64,000 nt of DNA. Origin: Symbiodinium sp. CCMP2592 (Eukaryota > Sar > Dinophyceae > Suessiales > Symbiodiniaceae). The stretch spans positions 1-64,000 of the forward strand of contig CAJNDT010001276.1 in the NCBI GenBank assembly GCA_905221615.1, read 5' to 3'. Below the pieces are notes generated by a model. It ran no database searches, had not been told where the DNA came from, and was given only the letters and a program-made list of their open reading frames with translations. This document shows positions 11,000 to 24,642 of the stretch, in pieces (positions within the stretch are counted from its first letter, which is position 1; every line of letters begins with the position of its first letter). The translations under genes and the position numbers were made by a program.

Positions 11000-13900
11000 T
11001 ACAAGTAGCGTCTTCATGCAGCCGTTCAATCGTTTGGCCAGGGACACGTCCTGCTCCTGGGCGTCTTCTGGCATTGAGTTGAGCGACCTTGGCCGTGGTG
11101 GCGACTCCTTCCTGACAATGCACTGTGCTGATTGCTTCGAAGGCTCATCATGCCCTTGCCTTGGCACAAGGCCAGACTGCTGCGAACGTCAGGCACCGCA
11201 TGCACGACCACGGAAGCAGTGCTCGTACGGCTCATGAGTCTGTGCGACAGAGCCGAGGTGCTTTTGGTTCCCTTTCTCTGCGATGTGTCATCAGTAAATG
11301 CGCTCTCCTGCACCTGGCCGCTGTTGCAGGGGACCGTGGGTGGGTCGTCATACTGTGACAAGTATAGCTGGGGCCGACACTGAAGAGATAGAAAACGTGG
11401 GCGCGACCTTCGCCTCTACTGCAGCTGGCTCAAGAACCTGCGGAAGGCGCAGTCAAAGGCTTTCCTCTTTGCGCGACCTTCTGTTCGACAAAAATCATCA
11501 GCGTGCCATGTGTGGACTGAGATGAATTGAAACAGCCGCCTGCGGTGCCGGTTCATCACTTTGGTGTAGCATAGAACATACCACTCCTGCCACTCTCCTC
11601 GGACGCGGTGAACTTCGCCGCTTTTGCAACACTGAAACTCCATCCCAAAGGCTACCCTGTGAAGTGGAGCCTTGCCGTGTGTGCCACTGCGCTCTTTTGT
11701 CGAGCGGCTCAGTCTGCTCCGCGAGGAGCTCTTGGATTTGGAGCTCCTCCAAGCACAGTATAGCCAGTATAGCTACACAGGTCTTCCAGCTTCTCACTTG
11801 GGGCTTGCAACGCTTGTTCAGCCTGCCTGCTATGGTCGCATCCAGCTTGGGCAGCTTAGGCCGGTAACTTCAGTTTTTCTGTCCATGCATTCTTGTTCTG
11901 CATTGCTTGTCGCGGCCTGTTGTCGGAGCACTGACTGTATCGACTCGAGCAGCTCGGCAGTTGGATCTGGTGGCTGCCTGAGACATCATGCGCTGTCTCC
12001 AAACCGGTGTTTTCAAAGCGCAGCTCTTGTTGGAGATCGAACAAAAAGCACAATCTGAATTTAAACAGAAGTGACTTGGACGTTTGCAGCGCGTTCTGCT
12101 TCTCGACCTCTTCGGGTTTGCACGGCCTGATCTGCGAATGATTGAAAACCCCCTGTCGGCCAAATTGACAATTCCTCACTGTCAGCCAATGCTCGATCGC
12201 TTGTTAAAGCGAGCCAAGCGCCTAGGATCATACACAGCAGCCGGTAACCTTCAGCAAACACAACTGCCCGTTTGCCTCGGCATCCCTCAGCGTAGAGGTC
12301 TCACCATTGCAGTGAAGTGACACCGGCTGACTCTAATTTGAGCCAATGTCAGGACGAGGTCTGGTGTTGTCAGTTTCAACTTGCAGATCAAGACTAAAAA
12401 GTTCTCGGCGCAAACACTGCAGGCCGGACAGGAAGCTGCTCTGTGACTGGCTGAGACAAGGGCAGCCGCGATCTCACACTCCGTGGCATCCGTGAAAGGC
12501 AACGCCTGGCTGCCACTGGTCTTGCAGCAGGTTGAACCCTGCTTGCGATGCGGTGCCGAATCTCAATCGTGCATGTACTGTCGTGTAACCGTGTCGAACT
12601 TCAGCCATGCAGCTGCGTTCATCGGATCTCGCCACCAATGATTCCCAGTGGAAAGAGTGACCTGTGCAAAGTAAGACAAGGGACCAACAACCACGCAAAT
12701 TATAAGGCTTTTCTGCGCAGCCAACTGCAGTCGTCCTGTAGTCACCCGATAATTCAGTCTTGGACGCATGCGATATTGACCAGCAACCCGTCAGTGCCTG
12801 GACGATCTTCTCCTCACCTGTCCATTCCAAGCCATTATCCTGGCCGATCGGTATGCAACGGAGTCAGAGGTCTCTGTCTGCATTCGTGCTTCAATATGAA
12901 AGCTGCCAGCACCCAGAGCTCGTCCAGCGATCGATAGCGACAGGTCGAGAGCATGCGAAAAGCAAGCTTTGCGGAAGTTGCGTGCCGGCAGGACAGCGAA
13001 GCGGACAAGCCGCATCCCGCGGTCGCTGTTGCACGAAGCGCACTCTAGAGTGATGAAATCCAGGGGGCTGTTCCTCACGAGGAACTCTTGTCTGTAGGCG
13101 CGGTGGGACCAACATGCTGAGCTTCCGGCAGATGCTGGAAATCACCATAGGTGCTGGCAATCGTGAATTGCAGTGTCCTCTCGAGAGGTGATGGGCATCA
13201 TCCCAAATACCGTGCCGTATGCCGCGATACGAAGCAACACGCCAAAGCAGTCCCGCCGTAGGACGCGGCCAGCTCAGGCAAGTAGAACCTGAGGGGTCGC
13301 GGGTGCGGCAATTACCAGTGTGAGAAGTGTTTATGAACCGTGTCGGAGCAAGCAGAGCCGGTGTAGGTAAACTTAAAGCCCTAACTAATTACGAACTTCC
13401 GATTCAACCGGATCTTGTTTCGAACACGGCTGAAGTCTGTTCTTGTACGGGGTCTGAACTCAATGCAGGCATAACCAACTAGAACCTGAACCTCAAGCTT
13501 GAAGAGATTTCAGCTGGCATCCGACAAGTCTTTGGGCGTCCAGCTTCCCCGGTGGGGCTTCGAAGTACCACTTGGACCTGAAGGCCAGAAGCTGTCAGCT
13601 GCCAGCTCAAGAGTCAACTCGCTGAGCGCAGAACTTGTCACTGTTGGTATCGAAATCGATATACTGGACTTCGTCGGTGCCTCTCACGCCGTCTCTATGA
13701 GGTGCTGTGAAGTCTACACGTCCGAGTCCATGGCCATAGAGGTAGCGGTTGAGCATTCCCCATCCGAAGGCCTACATCACGCGCAGTGTCCACTCAAAGC
13801 GAAGCTCATCGAAGTTCTTTCCACAGAGCTTCAGTCGTCTGCTCTGCTCGTCAGAAAGAGAAGGGTTGAAGAATTACTGCTCGTTCAGGATCAATAAAGT

Positions 13901-16200
13901 ATTGTCGGTAGGCATTCTTCTCAATCTCTTTCCGAACACATGGTTTGCAACGTGTAACAAATCCTCTCAGGACCAAAATCTGCAGAGCATGGCAGCGACT
14001 GTAAATGCGTGTTCGGCCTGCCACGTTGGCACTGTGGCATAGATGTTGCCCGAGATAGTCCAAGCCTCTGAGCTCGCTCTTGGCTATGGCTATGCGGCTC
14101 TGGGAAGTGAAACAGGGTTGGCCAGGTGGCGTCTGTGCCACCTACGAAGGTGGAAGCCGCGACTTGCTGCGAGGGGCCTCAACTTTGAGAAGCCAGCGCT
14201 GGAATGAGCTGGCACGCTCGCCGACATGAGATCGCCTCTAGGAGGATTTTCGTCTACCATGTGTCTCTTTGTGAGTCTTTTTAGCGAAACGTCTTAATTA
14301 ATAGCCCACTTATGTGGTGACCCTGTGTCTAACATGTGGCGCTCTCTACAACTCGCTGGATATCTGTCGGACTAGCTCCGAAACAGCGGAACTTGTGGAT
14401 TGATTAAGTGCAGCACTGCTGAAGGAGACTTGGCCGGGCTGTGATTTGTTTCCGCCAGCTGGCTCCTGCCGCTCGCACAATTACTTTGGTCTTGCGAATG
14501 CCCCTCAAGACGTGTTGCCCTATTTCCTGGACTTCGTACGTCATTGCTGCCCAGCGCCCTTCTGGCGGAAAAACGTCGGAAGGTGGAATATATACCACCC
14601 GCCTCAGCAATGCACTGAGGCGTGACTCTTGCTTCATTTGGCAGTCACTGCTGGATGAAGCTTTAGATTAGTTCCAGGGCCGTCTATGTGTCAAGTCAAA
14701 CAGCCGTCGAGCGCGCGTTTGCCTGCGGTCCAAGCTGCCCCAAGGCATCTGTCACCTTAAAGGGCAACTCGAAGTCCTGCATCTCAAATGCTGGCTGGAC
14801 CAGGACGCTTCAAGGACATCACTCTGCCAGGACAAGGCAGCCCTTCCTTGATGGATGTCGCAGCATATTTCGGATCTGTCCCGTAAGTTCTGTAGTTCTG
14901 GGAAGTCTCATACCTGTCAGAAACACGGCTGCAAGCCTCGCGATGTGACGGTTGCAGAAGTCAAAATCAGGCAGGTGCAAAGCGCCACTGGATGGCAACG
15001 AAGTGATGAGGTATTGGAGATCTCTGCCTCCCTCCTGCAGGTCGACGAAACTCTAGACCTGGACTTCCCCAAAATGTCTGGTTTCCGTAATCTGTGGTGT
15101 CGGTCCTCATAACCACTCAGTTGGCATACAGTTGCCTGGCCTTAGCGAGCAATAGACGGAGAGAGGGAGAGCGAGAGCTCTCTTCTGAGGGCAGCACCTG
15201 CAGGAGTGGGGCAGGCCGTGTGTTGAGCAACGGGATTGCTGGCGCCAAGACAGAGACTCTCAACGACCCGGCTAGTCACGATTTTTCGGCGATGATTCTT
15301 CAGTTCTCTAGTGCGCTTGGGGTTGAAATCACGAGGCAGGAAGCACGGGGCTCTAGCACTAAATTAACACGACAACTATTCTGGCTGGAGCACGCACCAC
15401 TTTCACCGCGACTAGTCTTCATCATCTGCGGCAAGGACCAGCCACCTTTCTCAGATTCTGTCACAGTGGTATCACGAAGCCCCAGGCGGAGCTGCTGTCT
15501 TGAAGTCTTTCGGACACAATACAGACCAATCGGAAAGACAACGCTCCAATAGTGCATGCTTGGACATCTTGTCCCGTCCAGATTCAGCCTGAGACCTCTT
15601 CCCTGACAGGGCCTTGTATACAGAATAGGGAAGATGTTGTCGATGTCAGCAAAGCCATCTTGGAAGGCACATGCCTCAGTAAGGGTCATAACAATGCCGC
15701 AATGCAGTTGAGAAAGCACGCTCCTGGGGCTCCGACCACCAGCACAAGCTGTAAAGCCGCTGCCATGGCAGCAGCTTGTGTGAAACTGCGGAAGTAAGTC
15801 TGTTGTTGAATGTATGTTTCCTGCAACAGCATCCTTCGTCCGACTTAAGGGGTTGAAATTACTTCCGTGCTGGCGGTGTATTGTGCAACCTCATGAGGAG
15901 CCGACAGGCCTCTGAGCCTCTGAGCCGCCATTCTTTCAGAAAAGGAAACATCTCAGCTCTCCTTAGATGGAGCCTTCCTCCAAGCCACGGGCCTTTTCCA
16001 CTGAGAGCAGCTCCGTTTGCGACATCGTGGCGTGACTGTGCGGTCGCGCCGGAAGCAGAAAACAAATGAGCACAGGCATGGCCCATCTCCTGGTGTGGAA
16101 CCTGCACCTGTAGCAGCCCAGAATACAGTTAAAGATGCACGCAAGCTGCTATACGTGACCACCTTTCGGCCTGGTCTTACATAAGCCGAAGCTGCTTTAT
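11000..16200. other. No clear gene; a possible exon near 11.8 kb
   Basis: No stretch reads as a known domain. On the minus strand 11797-11680 encodes LEELQIQELLAEQTEPLDKR, a plausible helical exon that could belong to the N-terminal part of the ion channel, which is still missing. Everything else is short and mixed in composition. Confidence 0.25.
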
Positions 16201-16267
16201 CATGGCGCGCGATGCGGCAGGAAGCTTGCTGTGTGACGTGGACAGGCATGAGAAAATTGCGCATCGC

Positions 16268-18439
16268 ACCTGTAGGAGCACCTCGTCTGGACAGAAGCCT
16301 CCCAGCATCATGTCGAGGTAGGTGAAGCCAGCGTCTTTGATCTCTTTCACGCCCAAACCTGCGACCAAACAAGGCGAAACCTTCGCCTTCTGAGCTTTTC
16401 TCTCTCTTGGTAAGGATTCCATCGAGGGCCAGGAGGGGTCCGAATCTGCTCCGCCTCCAGTTTGAGAATGTTTTTGTCCGGTCCAGACCGGATTAGAGAT
16501 CTGCAAAGGCGGATCCTGAAACGAAGGCACCCAGAGACGGAACCTTCGTTGTTTGAATCCGGGATTTCGTGCATCGAAACTTCGCCTGCGACCTCCTGAC
16601 ACGGAGTTTTGGCACAGGTGCAGACTGGCAAGCCTTTTCGAATCGCGGGAGGGAAGCGCCGGCATCAGCATCTTGGCATGCCAAAGAACCACAGGCTCCC
16701 CAGCAGCAGATAGTTGGGAGGCATGCACGCAAGCTGTTGCACGAGAAACTCCCCTGATCTCGCCTGCTTTGCGAAGCTCGGCCACGCCGGTCCCCATTTC
16801 CCGCAGTTCTGCGGGTGTTCGCCCAGCGCGCAGCAGCTCCTGACTACAAAAGTCACAGAATTCAACGGGAGATGGATGACAACACGCTCAGGTAGCTCTA
16901 GACGTCAAACAGGGTGCGCACATCAGCACTGGCCCTGGCGAGGTCTGACCGCCGTCGGCTCACCCACAAGGGTTGTGGCACAGGTGGGACAAAAGGTAGG
17001 AGACAAGCTGAACGCCTGCTTGAGGCAGCTGTGCCGCTCAACGATGTTGCTGGACACGCAAAGTGTGCCGCACCACATCTGCATACGGCTGCATACGTGC
17101 ATAAAAAATGCATGTGCAAGAAGAGGCCTCTGCCTCTGTCTGGCCAGGCCGAGCACTTAGGGGCAGTGCATCTATAGTGACATATACGATAATATGACAC
17201 AGAATCTATGCAAGTGTGACTCAATGGTACCGGAATGCTTGATACCTTTGCTTGGCTTAGTCTCGTCGTCGTTCGAAGGCTCATCTTCTGCAGTCTTTTG
17301 CTGTTGCTAGTGTTCGCGCACTCGTGTGAAGGTTGGTCACTGGAGGATGGGCTGCTCTAGACAATTCCCGATGCTCGCAGAAACATGACGTGCACTTGCT
17401 GCGATAAAGATGCAGACACAACGAAGCTCTGCAGCAATACTCCTGCGCTGTATAGCCACCTTCTTTCCTGAGCAGATGCTGCCACTGTTTTCAAGTATAT
17501 ACTTCTTCCACACAGCTGTGGCAGGTATGCGAGAAGCGTCAACTCTGAAGAGCTATATCCGCCGGTGAGGAGTTGATGCGCAGGGAACTGCGACTTTCTC
17601 ATCTGCTCAGCCTTCAAAGAGGATGATCTTGGAACTGACAATTACAAAGCGCCACAAGAAGTCGGACACTGGCGGGAACTCGGCATATCGAGCCTTGAAG
17701 CTCAAGAGCCGCAGCTCGTAGGCAGTGAAGCCAAGGTCCTGTACGGTCCCCGCGGCTTGTCGGCTTGCGCATGCCGCATGCATGTTGCGATCTTGAACTA
17801 CTCTGATCCAACTGGCGCCCTGACCTTCAGCTCTGCAGGGGAATACCCTGCATCCTTCAGTTCAGGCGCAGTACAGCCTGAATTCTGACAGTCACCAGCG
17901 GAGCAAAGAGAGAGAGAGAGAGAGCTACAGCTAAAGGCTAAAGGTTTGCCGGTGCCACACAGATATCTACTGTCTGTGCAAATATGGGCCTGAAGCTTGC
18001 AGAGCTTTGGCAGAGTATCCCGCTTCTCGCAGTCCTGAGAGCAAGGCCAAAAGCTCACGGAATGCACCCACTCACGCCCGCCCCCGCACACCCACACAGC
18101 ACGAACACACACAGACACGTGCACACTGGTGCAGATCTCCACTCCAAGTACTGAGTCCTTCTCACCTCAACACACCTGAAACGATACTACCGTACGATGC
18201 AGGTACGTCGAGTTGGCGTTTAAAGTGGATATCACAGCCTGCATGCGATCAATTTGCTCGCAATCCTTGGCAAACACGAGATTCTCCCTCACACAGACGC
18301 ACGTGTGGCCTTTCGTGTCCAGGCCCAGCGCTCGCAGCTCCGAAACGTCGCAGCCCGCGAGTCGCAGGGCGGCAGCGGAGTGGCCGAGCTCGAGGATGGC
18401 AGCAGCACTGAATCCTGCCGCCTCACATTCGAAGCTCAT
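16268..18439 (-). CDS. Decapeptide-repeat protein (AG[FY]SxxEL[RK] repeats), multi-exon
   Basis: Several minus-strand exons share a ten-residue repeat, about L-R-x-A-G-F-S-x-x-E. Examples: ECEAAGFSAAAILELGHSAA from 18439 (this ATG is a possible start), GLREAGYSAKALQASG near 18020, PELKDAGYSPAELK near 17840, VQDLGFTAYELRLLSFKAR near 17710, LLTGGYSSSELTLLAY near 17560, LLRAGRTPAELREMGTGVAE near 16820 and GVKEIKDAGFTYLDMMLGGF near 16340, with a GT donor after 16268. Repeats of this type are common in dinoflagellate proteins and probably form a solenoid; the function is unknown. Each exon carries only one to four repeats. The exact junctions and both ends are not resolved. Confidence 0.55.
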
Positions 18440-18499
18440 CGGAGCGAAGCTCTCGCGCGGCTACAAGCATCCTCAAGTCTTAAATGCTAAGGGCGGGCC

Positions 18500-21450
18500 T
18501 TCAGAAGCTTCACTATCGAGGTGGCATCCTCCAAGTCCGTCCCTGCCGTCTCCTGCAGCCAGGACCACAGTACATGTACGCATTCAGAGACGAATCCTCT
18601 TGCAACGCGATGGCCCGAATCGCAACGCCTTCTCCGCAACCGGAAGCATGGAAGTCTGCATTGCTCTTGGCTTGCTGGCTGCGCTGCCAGCTTGCGCTGT
18701 CATCTTCTGCTTCTGCTGCTCTTGCTGTTGGTTTCCTCAAGTTCCCACATGTTACTGACAACTTGAAGCGAGTGAGGGTGAAAATGCATGACAATTCGGC
18801 TCTCTGGATATCGGCAGCACAGCACAGTCTTGCTCGTTACATAAGACCAACGGATCTCATCAGAAACAGCCAGCCGTGATGCAGCATGAACATCGTATAG
18901 CCGGTGTCTTTTTTGCAGTTTTAGCTTTCAAATCCATGCCAGTGCGTGCGCACTGTTGCTTGGACTCTTTAGGCCATTGGCGGGCCATCATTGGCCGCTT
19001 AGAAATCGAAGAAACTCATTGGACAGCATCTTGGTTCGCTGTCTATGTTGCGGCAATGCCTGCCATGCTGTGGTGAAAACACAAGCAGTGACACGAGCGA
19101 CTGGGAGAAGACTTTCCACGGAAGTGGGCGAAGACTTCGACTGCCAATCTGGAAATCATGCCGCAGAATCAACATTGTCGGCGTGCGCAGGAGCTGCAAC
19201 TTCTGAACATCCGATCTGCTAAGTTGGTCTTCCAGCCCGTGCGTGTCAATGCTCACCCTGGCTTGCCCAACCGCTGCAGCTGCAGCTCTGAAAGAAAGAC
19301 GTTGACGCCCAGCATCACAGGCTTGTCGAGGGGGGACACATTGTCAGGAGTTCAGTCGGTAGCTGCAGCTGGCAGACCCAAAACTCGGTGGGCTACCAGC
19401 TCTAAAAGGTGCTGTTAGCATTTCTCGCCAGCAGCCTCCGCAGGTGAAGTACAAAACGACGCTTCTGTCTTCTGTTGTCTCTGAAGATAGACCGAGAAAG
19501 TGATGCTGCAATGACGCTCAGGCTTCGCCGCTCAGAAGACCACCCAGCAAATCCTGGCAGTGGTGACGGTGGACGGCAATGGATTGAGTTTTATCTGCAG
19601 AGTTCTGGAGACGAGCTTGAGTCTCACTGGTGCGAGGCATGATGTCTGCTTTGTTGGCAGTGTCAAGAGAATGTCGGCCAGCATGTGCATATTTGCATTC
19701 GATCCTTCTGCATCTTCTCACCTTTCTTGTCCAGCAACTTCTGAACCTGCCAAAGCCCCCAAAGCTGCTGAAAGCTCGAGCCGTGGCGTGGGGTGCAGCG
19801 GTGAGCAAAGCTGAGCTCTGGGCCTTGCCCTCGGAGATCTTGAAGACGGCAGCCAGGGTGCTTTGAGCCTTATCAGCTTGCTCAGCTCTGGCCGTCATCT
19901 CCGCCACCTCAAAGGCGCACTTTCAAGGCTTCCCTGATCTTCGCTGATCTTCGCACAGCTCGAGGCTCGTACGGAGGGCTGTGCGCCAGATGCATCCTGC
20001 TAAGTCGAACGACATCCAGCGATAATCTGAATCTGAAGCCTTCTGTGCTGCGAGGACTGCCGCTACTACTCAATGGAAGCACATCGACGTGTTGGCTATT
20101 CTGATGTTCCAGGACACCAAAGACGCCTCTCCGCCGGAAAAGGCTTGCATCATTGCTTTCGTCTGCTGCTGCACACCCTCCATGACACCATCCAAGTACC
20201 TGCTGACGACTTGCATGCTGCGATGTGCTGCGATTGCGCAGTCGCTCTATATATATATATATATATATATATTGATTGTGCTCGCGAAGGGAATCTGGAG
20301 TGACCATAATCCTTGGCAGTGGGGGTGTAAGATTCAAACCCGTTGCAGGGGGAGCAGCGAAGGCAATAATCGTGCCAGGCAAACACATCGAACAGCTGCT
20401 CGAGCGTCTTGTATCTCAGCGGGCCATCGTAGACAGGAGTACCTGCGATTCTGTCAGCCCTAATGGCCAAAAGGGCTGTGGCTTCTTACGTTGGAACTCT
20501 TCTTAGGCATGTGTCTGTGAGTCTGTATTCATGGATTCCAAAAGGATCGACGGAGAGGATACTTGGCCTCGCATGATTCCCTCTTGTGTTGGATGCTGTG
20601 CTCGTTGGATGCTTTGCGTAACTTGTCCTTCTTGTCGAGTGCGCTACGTCTCGTATCCCTGTGCTGGATACTTCGTCCGATGCCCCCTTTGGTTGGGTGA
20701 GAAATGTGTGTCTGTTGGGATGCTTCACACGCACTGCTTGATCCCTGTTGCCAGGGCAGACGGCTTCAGTCTACTGGTGAAGCTGCATATGTGATCTTTT
20801 GTGTCTCAAGTCTTATACTATCCTGTGCTTTATCCTAGATTGGTTGCAAGTTGCGCCCTCCAGCTACGGGGTCTGCGCTGGTGCAGTCTCTTCAATTAAA
20901 AGGCAAGTCGATCGTTCTCCAACGTGCAGTCATTGAGTGCGTCAATGCTTCAGGTTGGATAGCTGTCACGCCGCCTGCCCACGCCTTTGCCAACATGTCC
21001 AGTGCTGGTATCTTGACTGTATCTTACTGTGCAGTATGTGTAAACGCCTGTACCTATGCCCAGGTAGGGCAACTCCCTGCTGCACACGCCTGAAATACAT
21101 CACAAAATCATCGAGTCAAGCGTGCATGCCATGCCAAGCCAGGTGCATGTGTAAGTGGAAGCATGCAGTGCTTCCGGCCTACTTCCACATCCGGCGCGAC
21201 GCTGCTGGCAAGGCTCTGGGAGCTTTCGCTGAGTAGCACCTGCATTTGGACCCAGAGTGCTCTTGGAAACTCCGTGGGATGCATCGAAGTCGCTTTGGGA
21301 GCCAAGCTGAGATCCGCGCAATTTGATCCAATGCTTCCCGCTTCTCCTTGGGATCCTTCGCATATCCGACAGGCTTCTAAATCCAGGGGCTGCGACACAT
21401 GCAGTGCTTAGTAGTCAGCTTCATGAAACAACCATTCATTAGTCCGAGGG
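18500..21450. other. Mostly unassigned; (TA)n at about 20247-20270
   Basis: A perfect (TA)n tract lies at about 20247-20270. On the minus strand 19907-19800 encodes EMTARAEQADKAQSTLAAVF, a plausible helical exon, but nothing joins to it with confidence. Confidence 0.25.
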
Positions 21451-21464
21451 TGTGAAAGCGCAAG

Positions 21465-21565
21465 GGTTCCTTGATATCAGCAGCCCTCTCGACCAGCTCT
21501 CGGATCATGGACTTTGCCACGCTGACCGCGCCCTGGGATTCACAAATCACCGGCTTGCAGCAACC
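21465..21565 (-). CDS. Possible KH-type RNA-binding exon
   Basis: The minus strand encodes ESQGAVSVAKSMIRELVERA, which fits the last strand and helix of a KH domain. Neighbouring helical pieces (RWWQRQVKSEAEKLKPKLA near 21680) may belong to the same gene. No GxxG loop was found, so this is only a suggestion. Confidence 0.25.
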
Positions 21566-22690
21566 TCACCAAAACTGCGGCATGAGGGAAGGAAACAGAA
21601 GCTTATGTGTGATTTTGTGCTTGAAGCAGCCGCCTCTGCCGCAAGCTTCGGCTTGAGCTTCTCAGCCTCAGACTTCACCTGGCGTTGCCACCATCTCACC
21701 GAGAGGCAAGGGGAGATCAAGACCATTTCTGTGTGGTCGGTTTGCCAGGATCCAACGTGCAGCCAAGATGCAGCGGCATGTAGCAAAAGCGATCGCGTGG
21801 CAACAGGCACCTTATCTCAGGACATGCAGACGGCGTTCTCTCTTCGTGATGTTGTGGGCACTGGCAACGGCATGCCTTCCATGCTAGCTGCAGCTGGATG
21901 CAGATGGCATTTTATGGGCTTTTTCTACCTCGTCGCCTGCCACTGATGCAGATGCGAAGCGAATGCAGAGAGGCAGCTCATGCAAAAGCAGAGTTGCAAC
22001 TTGGTCTCAAATGTTCCGCAATTCCGCAATTAAAATGTTGGACCGCCCCCCGAGCAATCACAACAAAGGCAGTTCCAAGCTATGCGTGCAAGGTCTACAT
22101 CAAACGCCTTGATTTCATCGGGATGGTAGGGAAGCACTTTTGTTGTCATGTTGCTGTCACTTGTGGTCCGGGACTCGATGCACGAATACAAGATTCGTGT
22201 CGAAGAAACATGCTGGCTTTGGCAAGGCCCTGGCATTTCGTGTCCCACAGCACGAAAAATGTGCTAGAAATACCAAAAGCATTTCTCGGTGCTGATCCTA
22301 CATTGTGCTGCCTACATGCCTGAAACTTGCCACAGTAGCTACTTCACAATGCTCCGCGAGACCAGACACCGCTGTGTTTCCAAGTCTTGTGCTGGTCGGT
22401 CTCAGCCGGCATGTGCGCTTTGAGAAAGTCGGGTGTGCATGGAACAGCAGTCTAAGTCACTATAAGTCTTAAACCTTAAAAAGTTGCGCAGGAACAGAGG
22501 TCAGTTGTGAGCTCAAAAGACCGAACCAAGGTGTCTCATGTTGCGCTGCCTGTGCTCGAGACTTTTCTGCGCAAGTTCTTTCGAGTCTCATTCAACTGCA
22601 CCTCTAGCAAGCAACTGTCAATGTTATGGCAGCAGTGCCATGTGCGCAAGGTTTCAAACAGGATCTATGGCAGTCAGGAGTCATGAGGAG

Positions 22691-23594
22691 TCATGCCCCC
22701 GCCCGCCCAAGATCCGCTGGCTCTGTGCAGAATCGAATGAAATCGCAAGGAGGGATGTCGATGTCTGAGTCAAAGTCCAAGAACGTGTTCTTAGTCTTGA
22801 CGTGAAGAGGAAAGGCCAAGTCCTTGGGAAGTACGGGGTAGACATCAACGGCCTCAGCACAGATCTGGCCATCCGCTCGCAGTACAACCTTGAAGGGATG
22901 ACTAGACAAGGCTTCCGGTAGCGGAGAACCGCAGTCTTTGTCGTTTGGAACCTGACAATATCGGGCCGTCTTTGTCTCAGCTTTCTTCTCCTCAGGGCAG
23001 GGCTGTTCAGTTTTAACGAAGGGACCCCAACATAAAAAGGCGAAAGGGAATTACTGGGAGACCCAGGCCCTTCCTCCCCTAACCCGCCTCCAAGACGGGA
23101 GTCGGAGGACTCTGACCCGGGCTCTTCGGGCGTGTCTGGCGTTTGCCCATGAGTCTCTGCAGCACCGGGATCAATGCGTCCATCGGAGCCAAGGGCTCCT
23201 TGACACAAGGACCTTGCGGTGCTTCCAACTCCAAACCCATGGGGTCCCAAAGCAGTGGCGTTTCTACCACAAGGGCGGCGGGTGCAGTTGCCAGCGGCTT
23301 CTTCGCCTGCTCCCCTTTCGGTCCGCGCAGCTGTGCTTCCCCGTGAGCGTACTTGCACTTGTTCCCACTCTTGCAGGAGCCTTTCCGCATGAAGTCGTGG
23401 CAGAGGCTGGTGCGGGTCAGATCTGGCTTGGGCCTGATCTGTGACATGTCGTGGGCAAACTTGCACTCCTTTCCCCTTAAGCACTTGCCCATGGCAAAGA
23501 ACGAGCACAAAGCCGTGCGTTCGAGGTTGGCTGAGAGCTCCTGCTTGCTGGTGTTGAGGAGGTTCTTCTCCAAACTGATGCGTTTACCCACCAT
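22691..23594 (-). CDS. Tandem CCCH zinc-finger protein
   Basis: Two exons (23594-23088 and 22951-22691) give 255 residues from an ATG. Near residues 29-47 and 63-82 lie two CCCH fingers, C-x7-C-x5-C-x3-H and C-x8-C-x5-C-x3-H, a family that mostly binds RNA in nucleus or cytosol. The middle is Pro/Ala/Leu-rich. The second exon encodes SSHPFKVVLRADGQICAEAV and FLDFDSDIDIPPCDFIRFC. The 136-nt intron has a GC donor (GAG|GCGGG) and a TGTCAG acceptor; without it the first exon runs into a TAG just past the donor. The splice is phase 0 on both sides, which supports it. Confidence 0.75.
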
Positions 23595-23649
23595 GGCACC
23601 AAGATGCTAAGGCCACCTAGCTACCCAAATTCTAAGCTAAACAGTCGAA

Positions 23650-24640
23650 ACAAAAACGGCTAGCCACTGGCCGCAGCTTGTTGCTGGCATGAACTAGTAG
23701 CAAGGCGTGGAAGAGCGGCTTGATGCTCTGAGAACCAAGTCCCGTACAGAAGCAGGAACCACCTCAGCCGCTGAGCCACTGGCCGTTGCAGTACAAGCAT
23801 TGAACTCTCGTTTACCTGTCCTGTCTGTTTCGCTGGCCTTGAGATCTCTGCCTTTCGTTAAAGCCCTGGCCAGGTCACCTTCAGGCCCTCGGTGTCATCG
23901 AACACGCCACTTGGTGCATCGACACCTTGGGAAGCGCCAGAAAATCACGCCTAGGCCGCTACTAGTAGGTGCTTTGAGCATGTACCTGTCCGAACTGCCT
24001 GGGCACAACAGCACAACGCCGAAACCCTTGTACATGTTACATGACATGATGACCCTACTGGGGACAAACAAACTTGTTAACTACCCAATTCAAAACTTGT
24101 CAAGCATGATTTCCCAACAATGAGCATGAAGGCCTGAAGCCTTGTGATTTTTGGGGCATCGACATAGCTCGCTGGCGACCGCACGAAGATAAACAGTTGG
24201 CACCCTGTCAAGGCAGGACAGATGCAAATGGAACTGGTCACGGTGAATCTTCTTCCACGATCTGCTCTTTCAACCTTTTGACGCAGTGGGAAGTCGACGT
24301 TAGGGCATCTGAGCAGCCGGCTCACCATCACTGGAGTCCTTCTCCTGCAGAAGCTCTGCCAGGAGGGGTGCCTGACAGGGGCCAAGAGGTGTGTCTGTTG
24401 CTCTAGCAACATCAAGTCGTGTCGCAGCACCGAAAGCATGCACGTCCGATCCCCTGTCCTCTGCCGACTTGCTCCTGCACACTTCTACTCGGAGCCACAC
24501 CAGGGATGACATGCTGACAATGCTGCCCTGGCGATAGACAGAGCAGATTCACGTGTCCTGTTCAGCAGCCAACCGAAGCCTTTCTTCTCTTTCGCCTTGC
24601 TGCAAGGGAGGTGACTAATATTGACTAATCAAGCCGACTG
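23650..24640. other. Nothing recognised
   Basis: Short open frames on both strands overlap each other and show no domain or biased codon pattern. It is the spacer between the CCCH gene and the end of the Pro/Ala-rich exon. Confidence 0.3.
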
Positions 24641-24642
24641 GC

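Noticed and set aside
22681-23508. A 275-residue frame over the CCCH gene
   Set aside because: Its first part is the CCCH gene in another frame and its second part crosses the intron and second exon out of frame.
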